From positions 1 to 37,293 of the forward strand of contig JAJDAG010000053.1 in assembly GCA_029262005.1 (NCBI GenBank): 37,293 nt of DNA. Direction: 5' to 3'. Below the pieces are notes generated by a model that searched no databases, was not told where the DNA came from, and saw nothing but the letters and a program-made list of their open reading frames with translations. The stretch is from Candidatus Zhuqueibacterota bacterium (GTDB lineage Bacteria > Zhuqueibacterota > Zhuqueibacteria > Oceanimicrobiales > Oceanimicrobiaceae). This document shows, in pieces, positions 10,195 through 19,600 of the stretch. Positions within the stretch are counted from its first letter, which is position 1, and each line of letters begins with the position of its first letter. The translations under genes and the position numbers were made by a program.

Positions 10195-10533
10195 CTACCC
10201 AATATCCCCTGTTGCCGGTTGCTCTGCCGGTGCATCGACCTCACTCTCTGACACAACTGTAACCTGGCCATTCCAACGCGGCCATTTGGTTTCGAACAAC
10301 GCCAGATTGGCGGGATCACCCGCGAACACAAGACGGCCGACACGGTTGATTTTGTTGACCATCTGATAGACATCCGCGAACTTCAGATGGCGCTCCCGTG
10401 TGGCCTTGCGCTTTTCATCCTTTTTAACTTCCTGGGTGGAATCTTTAGCGCGCAAAGCTGCCCGCACAGAATAAATAGCTGCGCTCCTGGCGCGGAACAG
10501 TGCGCCCTCGGCGCGCGAGACTGCCGCACGGTT
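10195..10533 (-). pseudogene. Remnant open frame of unknown protein
   Basis: A frame open from the stop at 10534–10536 reads an Ala/Arg-rich helical segment (AAVSRAEGALFRARSAA) followed by a polar stretch and VGRLVFAGDPANLALFETKW, ending in an acidic Pro/Ala tail. It has no ATG at its beginning. A neighbouring minus frame (10383–10658) starts with MTDLKREIHLITSFAAKHPK and could be the original N-terminus, so the pair may be one gene broken by a frameshift. I do not recognise the family. Confidence 0.25.
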
Positions 10534-10539
10534 TTAGAG

Positions 10540-11085
10540 TGTGCCGGTTGGGCTATTTTTGTGCCCCTTTGGGGAAATTGGCTGCCCTGTTTGGGTTGTT
10601 TGGGGTGTTTTGCGGCGAATGAAGTGATAAGGTGTATTTCCCGCTTCAAATCGGTCATGTTTTTCCCTTGACATTGTTAATAAATTGTTTTAAGCTAATA
10701 GCACTGAACACATCCCACTCCCACACACCTCTGACTCTGAGTGTTCATGCTGATACCAAGATGGTGGGAAAAGCAAATTGTCGATGAACCAGGCTGGAGT
10801 TGGCAATGAATCATCCGAAGAAACCGAAGTTGCATGAGCAGAGCAGGCATATAATCGCACAACAAGCGCACTGGCGCTATGTTTGTGCGAACGACCTCAC
10901 TTGTAAAAATCCTTATGGGGGTGAATGTTGGGTTCGAGAAAATGAACCCAGCTTACCGAACTTTTTCAGGACTTATTGGGGCAGAAGCCCTGTTTTATTA
11001 AGCGGCCCGGGTAGAAATCCAGGCCGAGCGAAGGCAACTAATCCTGTAAAGCCACTTTTGTTAGATTTAACCAAGGAGGTGCATT
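10540..11085. other. Non-coding stretch and long leader of the LamG surface protein
   Basis: No supported gene; the open frame from 10800 overlaps the start of the next gene and lacks protein-like composition. The leader holds a perfect hairpin TGGGTTC (10929–10935) / GAACCCA (10944–10950) and further GC-rich segments (around 10980–11060), so it may be structured. I could not match it to a known riboswitch class. A strong ribosome site AAGGAGG closes it. Confidence 0.35.
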
Positions 11086-12999
11086 ATGAAAAAAGTACTG
11101 TTTTGGTCCACATTGCAGGTCTTCACGTTCATCATCTTTTTATCCCAATCTTTTGCACAGTTTTCAGCAGATGTTAATACTATAGCCCTGTACCATCTCG
11201 ATGAAGGCGCCGGTACTGTCTTAACAGATGCAAGCGGCAATAATTTTGACGGCACATTAAGGGCTGGCAGTTGGACAGCATCAGGACGGTTCATTTATGG
11301 GATTGAACTCGATGGTATCGTTGATTATTTTGACTTTCCCAGTCCAGATGACTTTGGTCTTCAAGTAAATGGTTATTCGATAGAAGTGTGGGTCAAGCCT
11401 TTTGCTTATCGCAACGAACCCTGCTGTTCAAACGCAACCTACATCTTCTCCGCAAGCAAAGAACAATATGAATTTCATCTCAGTCAACCCCAAGGCGTTG
11501 ATGGGGGACGGTTTATCCCGGCCACCGGATTACCCGGCAACGGCGGCATGGATGGAGGCGGACTTGAAATCGGTGAATGGAATTATCTTTTGGCGACGGT
11601 CGACTCTCAGGGATTGGCCAGATACTATGTGAATGGCGTTCTGCAAGCTGAGTTAACAAATGTGCCCAGACCCGCAGATAGTCAGGCGCTAACGTTTGGG
11701 AAGCGTGCATCAGGATATTTTGGAACGTTCCACCTCAATGGAGTTATCGACGAGATCAGAATATCAAACGTCGCTCGTGTACCCAACCAGCCACCCGATT
11801 GCAGTGCGGCTGCAATTGCCGACCAGAGCGCCGACGCCAACTGTCAAGTAACAATTTCCGGCGATGACGTCACCGGCGTCAGCGATCCGGATGGCGACCC
11901 GCTGACCATCACAGTCAAACCAACAACTCTTGTGCTGGGTGCTAACACCGTCTCCGTGACTGCTGACGATGAAAACGGTGGTAGCTGCAATACAGATATT
12001 ACTGTGAATGTAGTAGATGACACCGCGCCAACCCCGGATGTAGCAAACCTGCCGGACGTCACGGGCGAGTGCAGCGTTACACTCACCGCACCAACGGCCA
12101 CGGATAATTGCGCCGGTAGTATCACAGCAACTACGACTGACCCGACAAGTTATACCACCCAAGGCACCTTCTCTGTCACCTGGACTTACGACGATGGTAA
12201 CGGTAACAGCAGTCAGCAAGTGCAAAATGTGATTGTGGATGATGTCACGGCACCAACACTTACTGCCAATTCAACGTCCATCACCATGTGGCCGCCGAAT
12301 CATAAGTACACATCGTTTGACTTGAACGACTTCGGTGTTTCAGCCTTAGACAATTGCGCCGGCGATCTCACAGCCAACGTGACTATTTCAAAAATTGAAA
12401 GTGACGAGCCTGAAGACGTTAATGGTGGTGGCGACGGCAACACGAACAACGACATTGTTATCGATGCCGGCTGTCAGTCCATGCAACTGCGGGCAGAGCG
12501 TCAGGGTGGTGGCAATGGGCGGGTTTACACCATCCACCTGTCTGTGGATGACGGCACCGGCAACAGCGGAACAACCACCTCGCAGGTTCACGTGCCGCAT
12601 AACAAAAAGAGCACGGCTGTCGATGATGGGCCTTCCGGCTATGAAGTCGGTTGTGGCAGTTCGACCAGCGTAAGTATTGACGAGGACGTCTCGTTGGCCT
12701 TTAGCACAGAAGCGCTGCCAGAAAGCTACGAGCTTATGCAGAATCACCCGAACCCTTTCAATCCGAGCACGACCATTACTTTTGCAATACCGGAGGCAAG
12801 CGAAATCAAGCTATCCATTTACAACCTACACGGCCAGTTGATTCAGATGCTACACTCTGGTGTCGTTGCTGCCGGTCAGCACAGCATGGTCTGGAACGGC
12901 AGTGATTTCCACGGCGCAAAAGTGGCGAGTGGAATTTACCTGTATCAACTGAAAGGCGATGGTTTTGTTGCGACCAGAAAGCTGATTCTGACGAAGTAA
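11086..12999 (+). CDS. Secreted LamG/HYR-type surface protein with FlgD-like sorting tail
   Basis: Predicted secreted or surface-attached adhesin-like protein. It has a signal peptide (MKKVLFWSTLQVFTFIIFLSQSFAQ) and a LamG/concanavalin-like domain (about 30–230, ALYHLDEGAGTVLTDASGN to GVIDEIRISNVARV). Two or three Cys-containing Ig-like/HYR-type repeats follow (about 235–530, with repeated VVDDTAPT / VDDVTAPT and ATDNCAG), then a FlgD-type C-terminal module containing NHPNPFNPSTTITFAIP. Length is 637 aa. The start is strongly supported by AAGGAGGTGCATT just before the ATG. A hairpin follows the stop. The tail matches the propeller protein at 1461–3359 in type, so both likely use the same sorting machinery. 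The ligand is unknown; LamG domains often bind carbohydrate or protein. Confidence 0.85.
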   Translation: MKKVLFWSTLQVFTFIIFLSQSFAQFSADVNTIALYHLDEGAGTVLTDASGNNFDGTLRAGSWTASGRFIYGIELDGIVDYFDFPSPDDFGLQVNGYSIEVWVKPFAYRNEPCCSNATYIFSASKEQYEFHLSQPQGVDGGRFIPATGLPGNGGMDGGGLEIGEWNYLLATVDSQGLARYYVNGVLQAELTNVPRPADSQALTFGKRASGYFGTFHLNGVIDEIRISNVARVPNQPPDCSAAAIADQSADANCQVTISGDDVTGVSDPDGDPLTITVKPTTLVLGANTVSVTADDENGGSCNTDITVNVVDDTAPTPDVANLPDVTGECSVTLTAPTATDNCAGSITATTTDPTSYTTQGTFSVTWTYDDGNGNSSQQVQNVIVDDVTAPTLTANSTSITMWPPNHKYTSFDLNDFGVSALDNCAGDLTANVTISKIESDEPEDVNGGGDGNTNNDIVIDAGCQSMQLRAERQGGGNGRVYTIHLSVDDGTGNSGTTTSQVHVPHNKKSTAVDDGPSGYEVGCGSSTSVSIDEDVSLAFSTEALPESYELMQNHPNPFNPSTTITFAIPEASEIKLSIYNLHGQLIQMLHSGVVAAGQHSMVWNGSDFHGAKVASGIYLYQLKGDGFVATRKLILTK

Positions 13000-13009
13000 G
13001 AAAAAATGA

Positions 13010-13040
13010 CCCACTGCCCTTTAGAAACGAGGGCAGTGGG
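13010..13040 (+). terminator. Terminator-like hairpin after the LamG protein
   Basis: Perfect 11-bp arms CCCACTGCCCT (13010–13020) and AGGGCAGTGGG (13030–13040) with a 9-base loop start 10 bases after the stop codon and are followed by CTATTTG. The stem is strong, but the T-run is short and interrupted. Confidence 0.6.
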
Positions 13041-13206
13041 CTATTTGTCGGTATGCTCGTCGTGGATTTATCACCCACTTGCTCAGGTCACCCGTTGGAT
13101 AAGTTATCCCACGGGGTGAAGCCAGATAGCCCCAGACACACCAATAAATTGTGGACTGTATCCCCAGAAAAAAGATGAATAGCAGACCGTGAAAAGGAAG
13201 ATATGG

Positions 13207-13253
13207 CCTGTCATTCCGAACAGCGCGTTCCTCAGCGATGGAGGAATCCGCTT
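13207..13253. repeat. Candidate dispersed intergenic repeat (TGTCATTCCGAA type)
   Basis: The segment CCTGTCATTCCGAACAGCG followed by GATGGAGGAATCCGC resembles the TGTCATTCTGA...GAGGAATC intergenic repeat seen in many copies in several environmental genomes. Recognition is from memory; there is only one copy in this window. Confidence 0.4.
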
Positions 13254-13394
13254 TAGCAGCATTACAGAAGTGTTGCATCGGCCTTTGCAAGAGAACAGAA
13301 TTAACTGGGCATTTAGCAGATTTCTCACGCCGACAAACAACGCCGGATTCGAAATAACATTTTGGGTGAGACTGAAATTTCTTGTTCATTGGTT

Positions 13395-13430
13395 CCCCTT
13401 CGGCAAACTCAGGACAGGCTCTGGCTCGCT
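13395..13430. repeat. Candidate dispersed intergenic repeat (CTTCGGCAAACTCAGG type)
   Basis: CCCCTTCGGCAAACTCAGG followed by ACAGGCTCTGGCTCGC resembles a frequent dispersed repeat of the form CTTCGGCAAGCTCAGGACAGGC. Only one copy is present here, so the repeat nature is from memory and unproven in this genome. Confidence 0.4.
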
Positions 13431-13633
13431 GTTTTGCATTTACCTGGCGACTGCCTTAAAAGTCTTTTGAAACAGTTGGTTAAGTACCACAAATCCGTTT
13501 CCCATACATATTGAGCGTTAAAGCAAAAATGGTGATTTTCTTCGCAGAATCTACCATTGCGAGTCAACAAGAGGTTGTTTTTAAAATAGGATTTGTTTAA
13601 ATTTGTCGAGAATTAAATCCGCATGGGATGTGA

Positions 13634-14200
13634 ATGAAATTGCCATCAACAGCCGTCATTTCTGCTGAGAAAATCAAAAACTATCTGCTCAAACCAAGAA
13701 AAAGAAATGACAAGTCAAAATGGCTTGCTAAAGCAGGTTACGCGCTGGCGAATTGGCAACAATTAGAAAAGGACTTGTGGACTCAAATATTATCTTTGGA
13801 CGCAGTACCCACTGACAAAACGATATTTGGTCAGGTGTTTGAAATAAGAGGAGAACTCAAAGGGCCTACCGAGAAAACCTTATTAATCTGGATGAGAGAG
13901 TATGAATCCAATTTGTCGAAGTTCATAACAATGTTTCCAGATAAAAGTGAGGTATCGATGAAATATGAGTTATTTAAAGAAGTCGTTTTGCTCAAGGATA
14001 TTCCCGAAAGGAAATTGAAAAACGGAGATGTGGCAACAATTGTAGAACATCATCCATCGGATACCTCCGAAGATGGCTATTCCTTAGAAGTCTTCAATGT
14101 ATTTGGAGCTACAATAGCTGTTGTGGTCGTAGCCGAATCTGAAATTGAAAAGTTGAAAGAAAGCGAGGTATTTAGCGTTCGTTCTTTGGAAGCGGCTTAA
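13634..14200 (+). CDS. DUF6883–DUF4926 fusion protein of unknown function
   Basis: Residues 1–105 look like DUF6883 (ADY-type nuclease-toxin-associated small protein: WLAKAGYALANWQQLEKDL, FGQVFEIRGELKGPT). Residues 109–188 look like DUF4926 (MKYELFKEVVLLKDIPERKL, GDVATIVEHH, YSLEVFNVFGATIAVVVV). These are usually two separate adjacent small genes. Here the frame is continuous across the junction, yet the internal ATG at 13958 has its own GAGGT ribosome site. So this may be a recent fusion through loss of the first stop, or an in-frame pair translated both ways. The DUF6883 part appears to lack a few residues after LKGPT. Function is unknown; association with toxin–antitoxin-like pairs is only suspected. 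Family names are from recall. Confidence 0.7.
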   Translation: MKLPSTAVISAEKIKNYLLKPRKRNDKSKWLAKAGYALANWQQLEKDLWTQILSLDAVPTDKTIFGQVFEIRGELKGPTEKTLLIWMREYESNLSKFITMFPDKSEVSMKYELFKEVVLLKDIPERKLKNGDVATIVEHHPSDTSEDGYSLEVFNVFGATIAVVVVAESEIEKLKESEVFSVRSLEAA

Positions 14201-14563
14201 CGGCTAATAGTAGTATGAAAGACAATTTCATTCGCTGAAACCGAGTTGCTGAGCTGAGGCTATTTTAACTTTTACTGCCTTGAGAAAACCCCATCACTTC
14301 CTCTCACTCTCACTCGCGGGGTTTTCCTGGTGACAAAACCCGCATGACGAAACTTTCGAAGAACCTTCAAATCCCACACAAAACCTCACGGCTTTGCAGT
14401 TGCCTTTCACTAGTAATTGCTGTACATTTGAATACAACGGTACACTTACAAGGGATTTTCACCCTGTTGGACGACTTATCGCACGGCTTCATGCCCGTGG
14501 CGGCGTAAGCCCCGTCGTTAATACTCATTTACTCACATTAAATAATATAGAGCCACCAATACA
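14201..14563. other. Non-coding stretch with a terminator-like hairpin
   Basis: No supported gene. An inverted repeat GAAAACCCC (14284–14292) / GGGGTTTTC (14318–14326) encloses a 25-base pyrimidine-rich loop and could terminate transcription from the DUF6883–DUF4926 gene. The rest is unassigned. Confidence 0.4.
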
Positions 14564-14827
14564 ATGGCAGAGCCAAAACAAGAAAATCAGAATATCGAAT
14601 TCAAGCCGGTTTTATCGACTTACAATATTGGCGACATTGCATTTATCAAAAGTCTTCTCGACTGCGAAAATATCAATTACTATTTCAATGGTGAAAATTT
14701 CAACCTGATGCGCCTTACGGTCCAACCGGTTGTCCTAATGGTGCAAGAAAATCAATTAGAAGACACGGTCAATATACTGAAAGACACAGAAATAAAGTTT
14801 ATGTTGTTGTCCCCGGAACGTATTTAA
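14564..14827 (+). CDS. DUF2007-like small protein
   Basis: 87-aa soluble protein resembling the DUF2007 (putative signal-transducing) family: a ferredoxin-like pattern with VLSTYNIGDIAFIKSLLD, then INYYFNGENF, then a strand and helix LMVQENQLEDTVNILKDTE. Members usually bind or sense something unknown and occur alone or next to membrane proteins. No strong ribosome site is visible before the ATG. It lies upstream of meaB on the same strand with 130 bases between, so co-transcription is possible but not indicated. Confidence 0.65.
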   Translation: MAEPKQENQNIEFKPVLSTYNIGDIAFIKSLLDCENINYYFNGENFNLMRLTVQPVVLMVQENQLEDTVNILKDTEIKFMLLSPERI

Positions 14828-14957
14828 ACCCCGAAAGACCGGGCTGATGGTTATTCCGTAAATAAGAGAGGGAACTGAGATCCCTGGAGCAAAACAGACT
14901 TTCGCCTAAGGAATCGTTCATGCGGAGAATCAATTTTGAACTTGCAGAGATGCACTT

Positions 14958-15995
14958 GTGCCGAAAACCAAACTACGGGTGGAACAGAATTTGACCAACA
15001 AACGCAAAAAGCTAACCACTGCTGACTACGCCGAAGGCATCCAATCCGGGGACCGCACTATTCTTGGCCGGGCTATCAGTCTGGTTGAAAGCAACGCAGC
15101 GGCGCACCAGGCCGAAGCACAGGAACTACTCACCCGCTTGCTGCCACAAACCGGCAAATCCATCCGCATCGGCATTACGGGTGTGCCCGGCGCCGGAAAA
15201 AGTACGCTTATTGAAACGCTCGGGCTTTACCTCATTGAGCAGGGTCACCGCGTGGCCGTGCTCGCAGTTGATCCAACCAGCTCTTTGACGGGCGGCAGCA
15301 TTCTTGGCGACAAAACCCGTATGGCTGAGTTGTCGCAGCGGCCTGAGAGCTTTATTCGCCCCTCCCCTTCCGGCGGCGCACTGGGCGGCGTCGCCCGAAA
15401 AACCCGCGAAAGCCTGCTGGTGTGCGAAGCCGCCGGTTATGATGTAATCCTGGTGGAAACAGTTGGCGTCGGTCAAAACGAAATTGCCGTCCGCGCCATG
15501 GTGGATTTCTTTCTACTGCTGCAAATCACCGGTGCCGGCGACGATTTGCAGGGCATCAAAAAAGGCATTCTTGAAATTGCCGATGCCATTTTCATCAATA
15601 AAGCAGACGGAGAGAATCAGGCGCGCGCAGAAGCTGCCGGCAAAGAACTGGCAATGGCCTTGCATTACCTGGCGCCGACGACAAAAGACTGGCAGCAACA
15701 GGTGGCTACCTGCTCCGCTCTCACCGGCAATGGCATTAAAGCGCTCTGGCAAACCATTTTGGATTTCAAGCAAATTGGCCGGCAGAATGGCTGTTTTGAA
15801 GAGCGGCGCAGGCAACAGGCCCGAGACTGGATGCACGCGATTATCGATGAACACCTGCGCACTGCTTTCATAAAAAAAGCCACAAAGCACGGTTTGCTCA
15901 AAGAGATGGAAGCCGCCGTGATGGCGGGGGAGATCCCTGCGACGAAAGCGGCGGAGAGATTGATGGAAATGTACGAACAAAGACTCAAGTCATAA
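14958..15995 (+). CDS. meaB: Methylmalonyl-CoA mutase GTPase chaperone MeaB (ArgK family)
   Basis: G3E-type GTPase that guards adenosylcobalamin loading and protects methylmalonyl-CoA mutase from inactivation. P-loop GVPGAGKST at 75–83, a switch region with VETVGVGQNEIAV, the base-specificity motif INKADG, and the family stretch FIRPSPSGGALGGVARKTRE are all present. The C-terminal dimerisation helices are intact; length 345 aa is typical. The start is a GTG with a weak upstream site; its extra 20 basic residues are poorly conserved in the family, so the true start could be internal. It belongs functionally with mutA-mutB at 6182–10032, from which it is separated by the accessory block. Confidence 0.95.
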   Translation: MPKTKLRVEQNLTNKRKKLTTADYAEGIQSGDRTILGRAISLVESNAAAHQAEAQELLTRLLPQTGKSIRIGITGVPGAGKSTLIETLGLYLIEQGHRVAVLAVDPTSSLTGGSILGDKTRMAELSQRPESFIRPSPSGGALGGVARKTRESLLVCEAAGYDVILVETVGVGQNEIAVRAMVDFFLLLQITGAGDDLQGIKKGILEIADAIFINKADGENQARAEAAGKELAMALHYLAPTTKDWQQQVATCSALTGNGIKALWQTILDFKQIGRQNGCFEERRRQQARDWMHAIIDEHLRTAFIKKATKHGLLKEMEAAVMAGEIPATKAAERLMEMYEQRLKS

Positions 15996-16214
15996 ATATT
16001 CGTTCGCAGGTGAATTCATAATAAAAAGGCATGTGGGTAAAACGATTGCTTTGCTAACCGTTAACATTCGTCCGGTTCAGTGCACGGCAGCATTTCCTAT
16101 CCAGAAAACGGCCTGGTTCTCAGACCCATTTGGCATCAAGGAGAAAAATGGGGCACACGCATATCCTGGTTTGTTTTTAACTTATGTGCTTTGGAAGCGC
16201 CTGGCCCAAAAGAA

Positions 16215-16240
16215 AAAGGCACCACAACCCTGGTGCCTTT
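16215..16240 (-). terminator. Intrinsic terminator downstream of the tRNA-Ile fragment
   Basis: Perfect 10-bp arms AAAGGCACCA (16215–16224) and TGGTGCCTTT (16231–16240) with a 6-base loop. On the minus strand they are followed by a T-rich TTTTTCTTTT-like tract. It lies 41 bases beyond the tRNA 3' end, the expected place for that gene's terminator. On the plus strand it may also serve meaB. Confidence 0.75.
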
Positions 16241-16280
16241 CAACCTCTCTTAACATAAATTTTTATAGAACTTAAACAAG

Positions 16281-16329
16281 TGGGCCCTCAGGGACTTGAA
16301 CCCCGGACCGACGGATTATGAGTCCGCTG
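16281..16329 (-). tRNA. tRNA-Ile2(CAT) 3' half; candidate integration (att) site
   Basis: On the minus strand the sequence folds as the 3' part of an elongator tRNA with anticodon CAT and matches tRNA-Ile2. It has anticodon arm GCGGA-CTCATAA-TCCGT, variable loop CGGTC, T-arm CGGGG-TTCAAGT-CCCTG, acceptor strand AGGGCCC and discriminator A at 16281; CCA is not encoded. Upstream of the anticodon stem the match stops: the expected D-arm and the 5' acceptor GGGCCCT are absent, and the bases that replace them cannot pair with the 3' strand. It is therefore a half gene, not a functional tRNA. Its broken side faces the transporter and biosynthetic genes, and its intact side keeps a terminator. This is typical of an element integrated into a tRNA 3' end. 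Confidence 0.7.
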
Positions 16330-16606
16330 AACAATACGGCAGGCCTACCTTCAAGACCGAAATATATTCATTGATTTTGATGCATTTATAGAATCTGCTC
16401 TATAATCTCTGCGTTTGTGGTAATAACTCTGGGCATCATCCTGCAAAGCGGCAGACCCTGTTAACCAATACTATATTGTGCCTGATTTTTCCCGACTTTT
16501 CTTCATAAAGATCTTTTCGAACATTTTCATTCTGATCTTATGTTTCCTAACCCCTGATCAAGCAACCCATTTCCGTTTTCTTCAATCAACATGCTCGTCA
16601 TTTAGC
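16330..16606. other. Junction segment between tRNA fragment and RND gene
   Basis: No gene, integrase or recognisable repeat was found. The segment is AT-rich and lies between the broken tRNA and the 3' end of the transporter gene. If an island starts here, this is its first sequence. Confidence 0.35.
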
Positions 16607-19600
16607 CTAGTCCACTTTCGCGAGTCCCGCATCTTTTGGAATGAAGTAGAAATACTTCAGCCCCGGGATACGCTTTATGAGCTTCCCAATGTCGTGTTGT
16701 GCCATATAAAGAGAGGGTAGCAGGAACAGCGTCAGCGGTGTGGCAAACAGGATACCATAACCCAAAGCCATCGCCATGGGTGCTATGAAAAAATTGTAGC
16801 CGCCGAAGCCATAAACCGTGGGCAAGAGCGCCGCAACCGTGGTGATGGAGGTCAGCAATATGGGCCGCAACCGAGCGGTAGTAGCTTCAGCGACAATCTG
16901 CAAGATTCTTTTCTCCGGTTCCGCTCTTCGGTGCACATTGATGTGGTTGACCAGAATCAGGGAATCATTCACCACCACGCCCATCATGCCGATCACACCA
17001 AGCATCGCCATAAATCCCAGCGGTTCTCCGTGGAGCGCAAAAGCGCCGATGATACCTATCAAGCCAAACGGAATGGCAAACATGACCAGGGCCGGCTGCG
17101 TCAATGAGTTAAAGAGCAAGACGAGAACAAGATAGATTCCCACAGCCGCCATGGCCATCGCCATGGCCAGGCTGACCATGGATTCCTGGGTTTCTTCCGC
17201 CTCCCCTCCGATGACAAAGCGCATGCCCGGCCAATCCGCTGAAAGATCAAAATGAGTAATGACGGCATTGGTGGCCTGCAAGGGGGTCAGACTGCTCCCT
17301 TTAGCAAGATCAGCTGTTATTGTCACCGTCCGCTTGCCCGCATAGTGGTAAAAGCTGGATGGTCCGGGACCGACCTTAAACTTTGCCACTTCTCTCAGTG
17401 GAATGAGCCGACCCTGCTGATTAGGAATCTTGAGCTCACCCAGATAGTCCGGCTTTTTCCGAGCGTTCTTCTCAAGGATGACGCGAAAACCCACGTCTTC
17501 GTCCCCGTAACGAACTCGGGTCACCACCTCACCATCATAAGCCAACCTCACGGTCTGAGCGATGTCTGCTACGGTTAGGCCCAGCCGAGAAAGGCGTAAA
17601 TAGTCTGTCTTGATCTGTACCTGCTCTTTGCCCATTTTATCATCGCGGTTAATGTCTGTAACTCCCTCAATGGTGGATAGAAACGCCTCCACCGAATCAG
17701 CCAATACCCTTCTCATTTTATCATGGCTGCCTACCACCCTCAACGTTATGGCACTGCCCACAGGGGGTCCACCCGTCTCAATAAAGTAACGCACCCTATC
17801 CGGGCCTAACAACGCATCGGTTTGTTGCCTTAGGCCTTCCACAATCTTTTCGGCGCTGCGTTCCCGCTCGTTATAGGGCGTTAGCGTCACGGCCGTCAGG
17901 GCCCAGTTTTCGCTCTCCCCAGGTGCAAATTGCCTTTGGCTGCCCACAACCGTCCAGAATGATTCCAGCTCCTCCTTATGCAGTTCAGCAATGCGCTCTT
18001 CAATTGCTTTTACTTTGTCGGAGGTCGCTCTCAAGGATGTCCCTGTCTCCAACTCCACCGTGACATAAAACACATCCGAAGTGTCCCCTGGAACAAGGAT
18101 GAACTGCATGTATTTCCCGGCGTACAAAAAAGCACCCACCAGCATTATAATAAACACGACGACTATCACATACCGAAATCTCAGAACATAAACAATAAAG
18201 CGCTGAAACCGACTTCTCACCCCATCAAACCAGCCCCGCTTGTTGGCCCGGTCAGACTTAACCTGATGCCTTTTCCCCGTGATATGAGCCGGGAGTATCA
18301 TTAAGACCTCGCCGAAGGAGACCGACAGAGCCAGCACGATGATCAGGGGAAAGGACCACATGAATTGTCCTATCTGACCTGACATGAAAAAGAAAGGCAT
18401 AAAGGCCAGCATGGTGGTGATAATAGTGGCAAAGACCGGACGGAGGACCCCATACGTTCCGCTCATGGCTGCTTCCAGAGGAGCATCCCCCATTTCCCGT
18501 CGATAGGAGATATTCTCCGCAATAACGATGGCGTCGTCCACAATCAGCCCAACTACAATGATCATGCCTATGAGTGTAAGCGTATTGATAGAGGCGTCAA
18601 AGAAGTGGGAAAGGAAGAAAACACCAAAAACGGTCACTGGGATGCCCATAGCTACCCAGAAAGCGGTGCGAAAATTGAGAAATATGAAAAGCACCAGGAC
18701 GACCAGAACCAGCCCCATCAACGCATTGTTGGTCATAACGCTGAGGAGGCTCCGAACGTGGCCGGATTTATCAGACGAATACATTAGCTCGACTCCTGCC
18801 GGCATCCCTTCCCGCTCGCTCTCTACCAGATCCTTCACAGCCTTAACCACGCGGATAAGGTCCGCACTGCCCTTCTTGAAAATCGTAAAACCAACCACTG
18901 CCTTGCCGTTCATGCGGAAACGGGTCTTTTCAGGCTCAAAGCCATCCCTTATAATGGCAAGATCCTTGACTAAGATTCGCGGCCCCTCAAAAGTTGACCG
19001 GACGATAACATTCCCCACCTCTATAGGATTTCGGAACTGCGCCAGGGTAACGATGCTCTTATCGCTGGTGTAGGATTCAAACGAACCGCCTGTAGCGCGG
19101 ATATTGCGCATTTGGATGGCCCTCACAATCTCCCAAAAAGGTATCTGGTACTCTTCCATGGCATCCTGCGATAACTCCACCTTTATCTCCCGGGCGAGGT
19201 ACCCGGTTTTTTTAACCCGGGAGACCCCTTTGATATCTTTGAGCTTTTCCTCAAATTGCTTAGCCAGCTCAGCCAGTTCCGCAAAAGGCAACTCCCCAGC
19301 AATACCGACCCGAATTATCTCAATGTTTTCGGTGGTGACCTCCTTAATGTAGGGGGCCTCGGTCACCTCCTGAGGCAAGTCCGTGACACGGCCGACAGCA
19401 TCCCGGATATCTCTTTTAATCTTCTCCGTATTCCTGGCATCGGAGTCGAGCGTAATATGGATTACCGAGATATTCTCTAACGAGTAGGACGTCATTAAAT
19501 CAACACCATCCACATTCTTCAACTCGGCTTCCAACTTGTTGGTGATATTCAACTCCACGTCTTCCGGAGCAGCACCGGGATACCGTGTCGTGATTACCAA

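Larger units (their letters stand above)
13041..13633. other. Non-coding repeat-rich stretch
   Basis: No supported gene. Short frames here have neither a ribosome site nor protein-like composition. The stretch holds two segments resembling common dispersed intergenic repeats (listed separately) and ends in an AT-rich promoter-like region before the gene at 13634. Confidence 0.4.

Noticed and set aside
10800-11177. 125-codon plus-strand open frame before the LamG protein
   Set aside because: It overlaps the well-supported signal peptide and ribosome site of the gene at 11086 in another frame and has no protein-like pattern or ribosome site.
16033-16275. 80-codon plus-strand open frame after meaB
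   Set aside because: It runs through a perfect terminator hairpin (16215–16240), shows no recognisable domain and has no ribosome site.
16281-16355. Complete functional tRNA-Ile or tRNA-Met
   Set aside because: The 27 bases 5' of the anticodon stem do not form a D-arm and their first seven cannot pair with the acceptor strand; only the 3' half is valid.
16281-16600. tRNA interrupted by a group I intron
   Set aside because: The break lies upstream of the anticodon stem rather than in the anticodon loop, and no 5' half is found in the following 300 bases.
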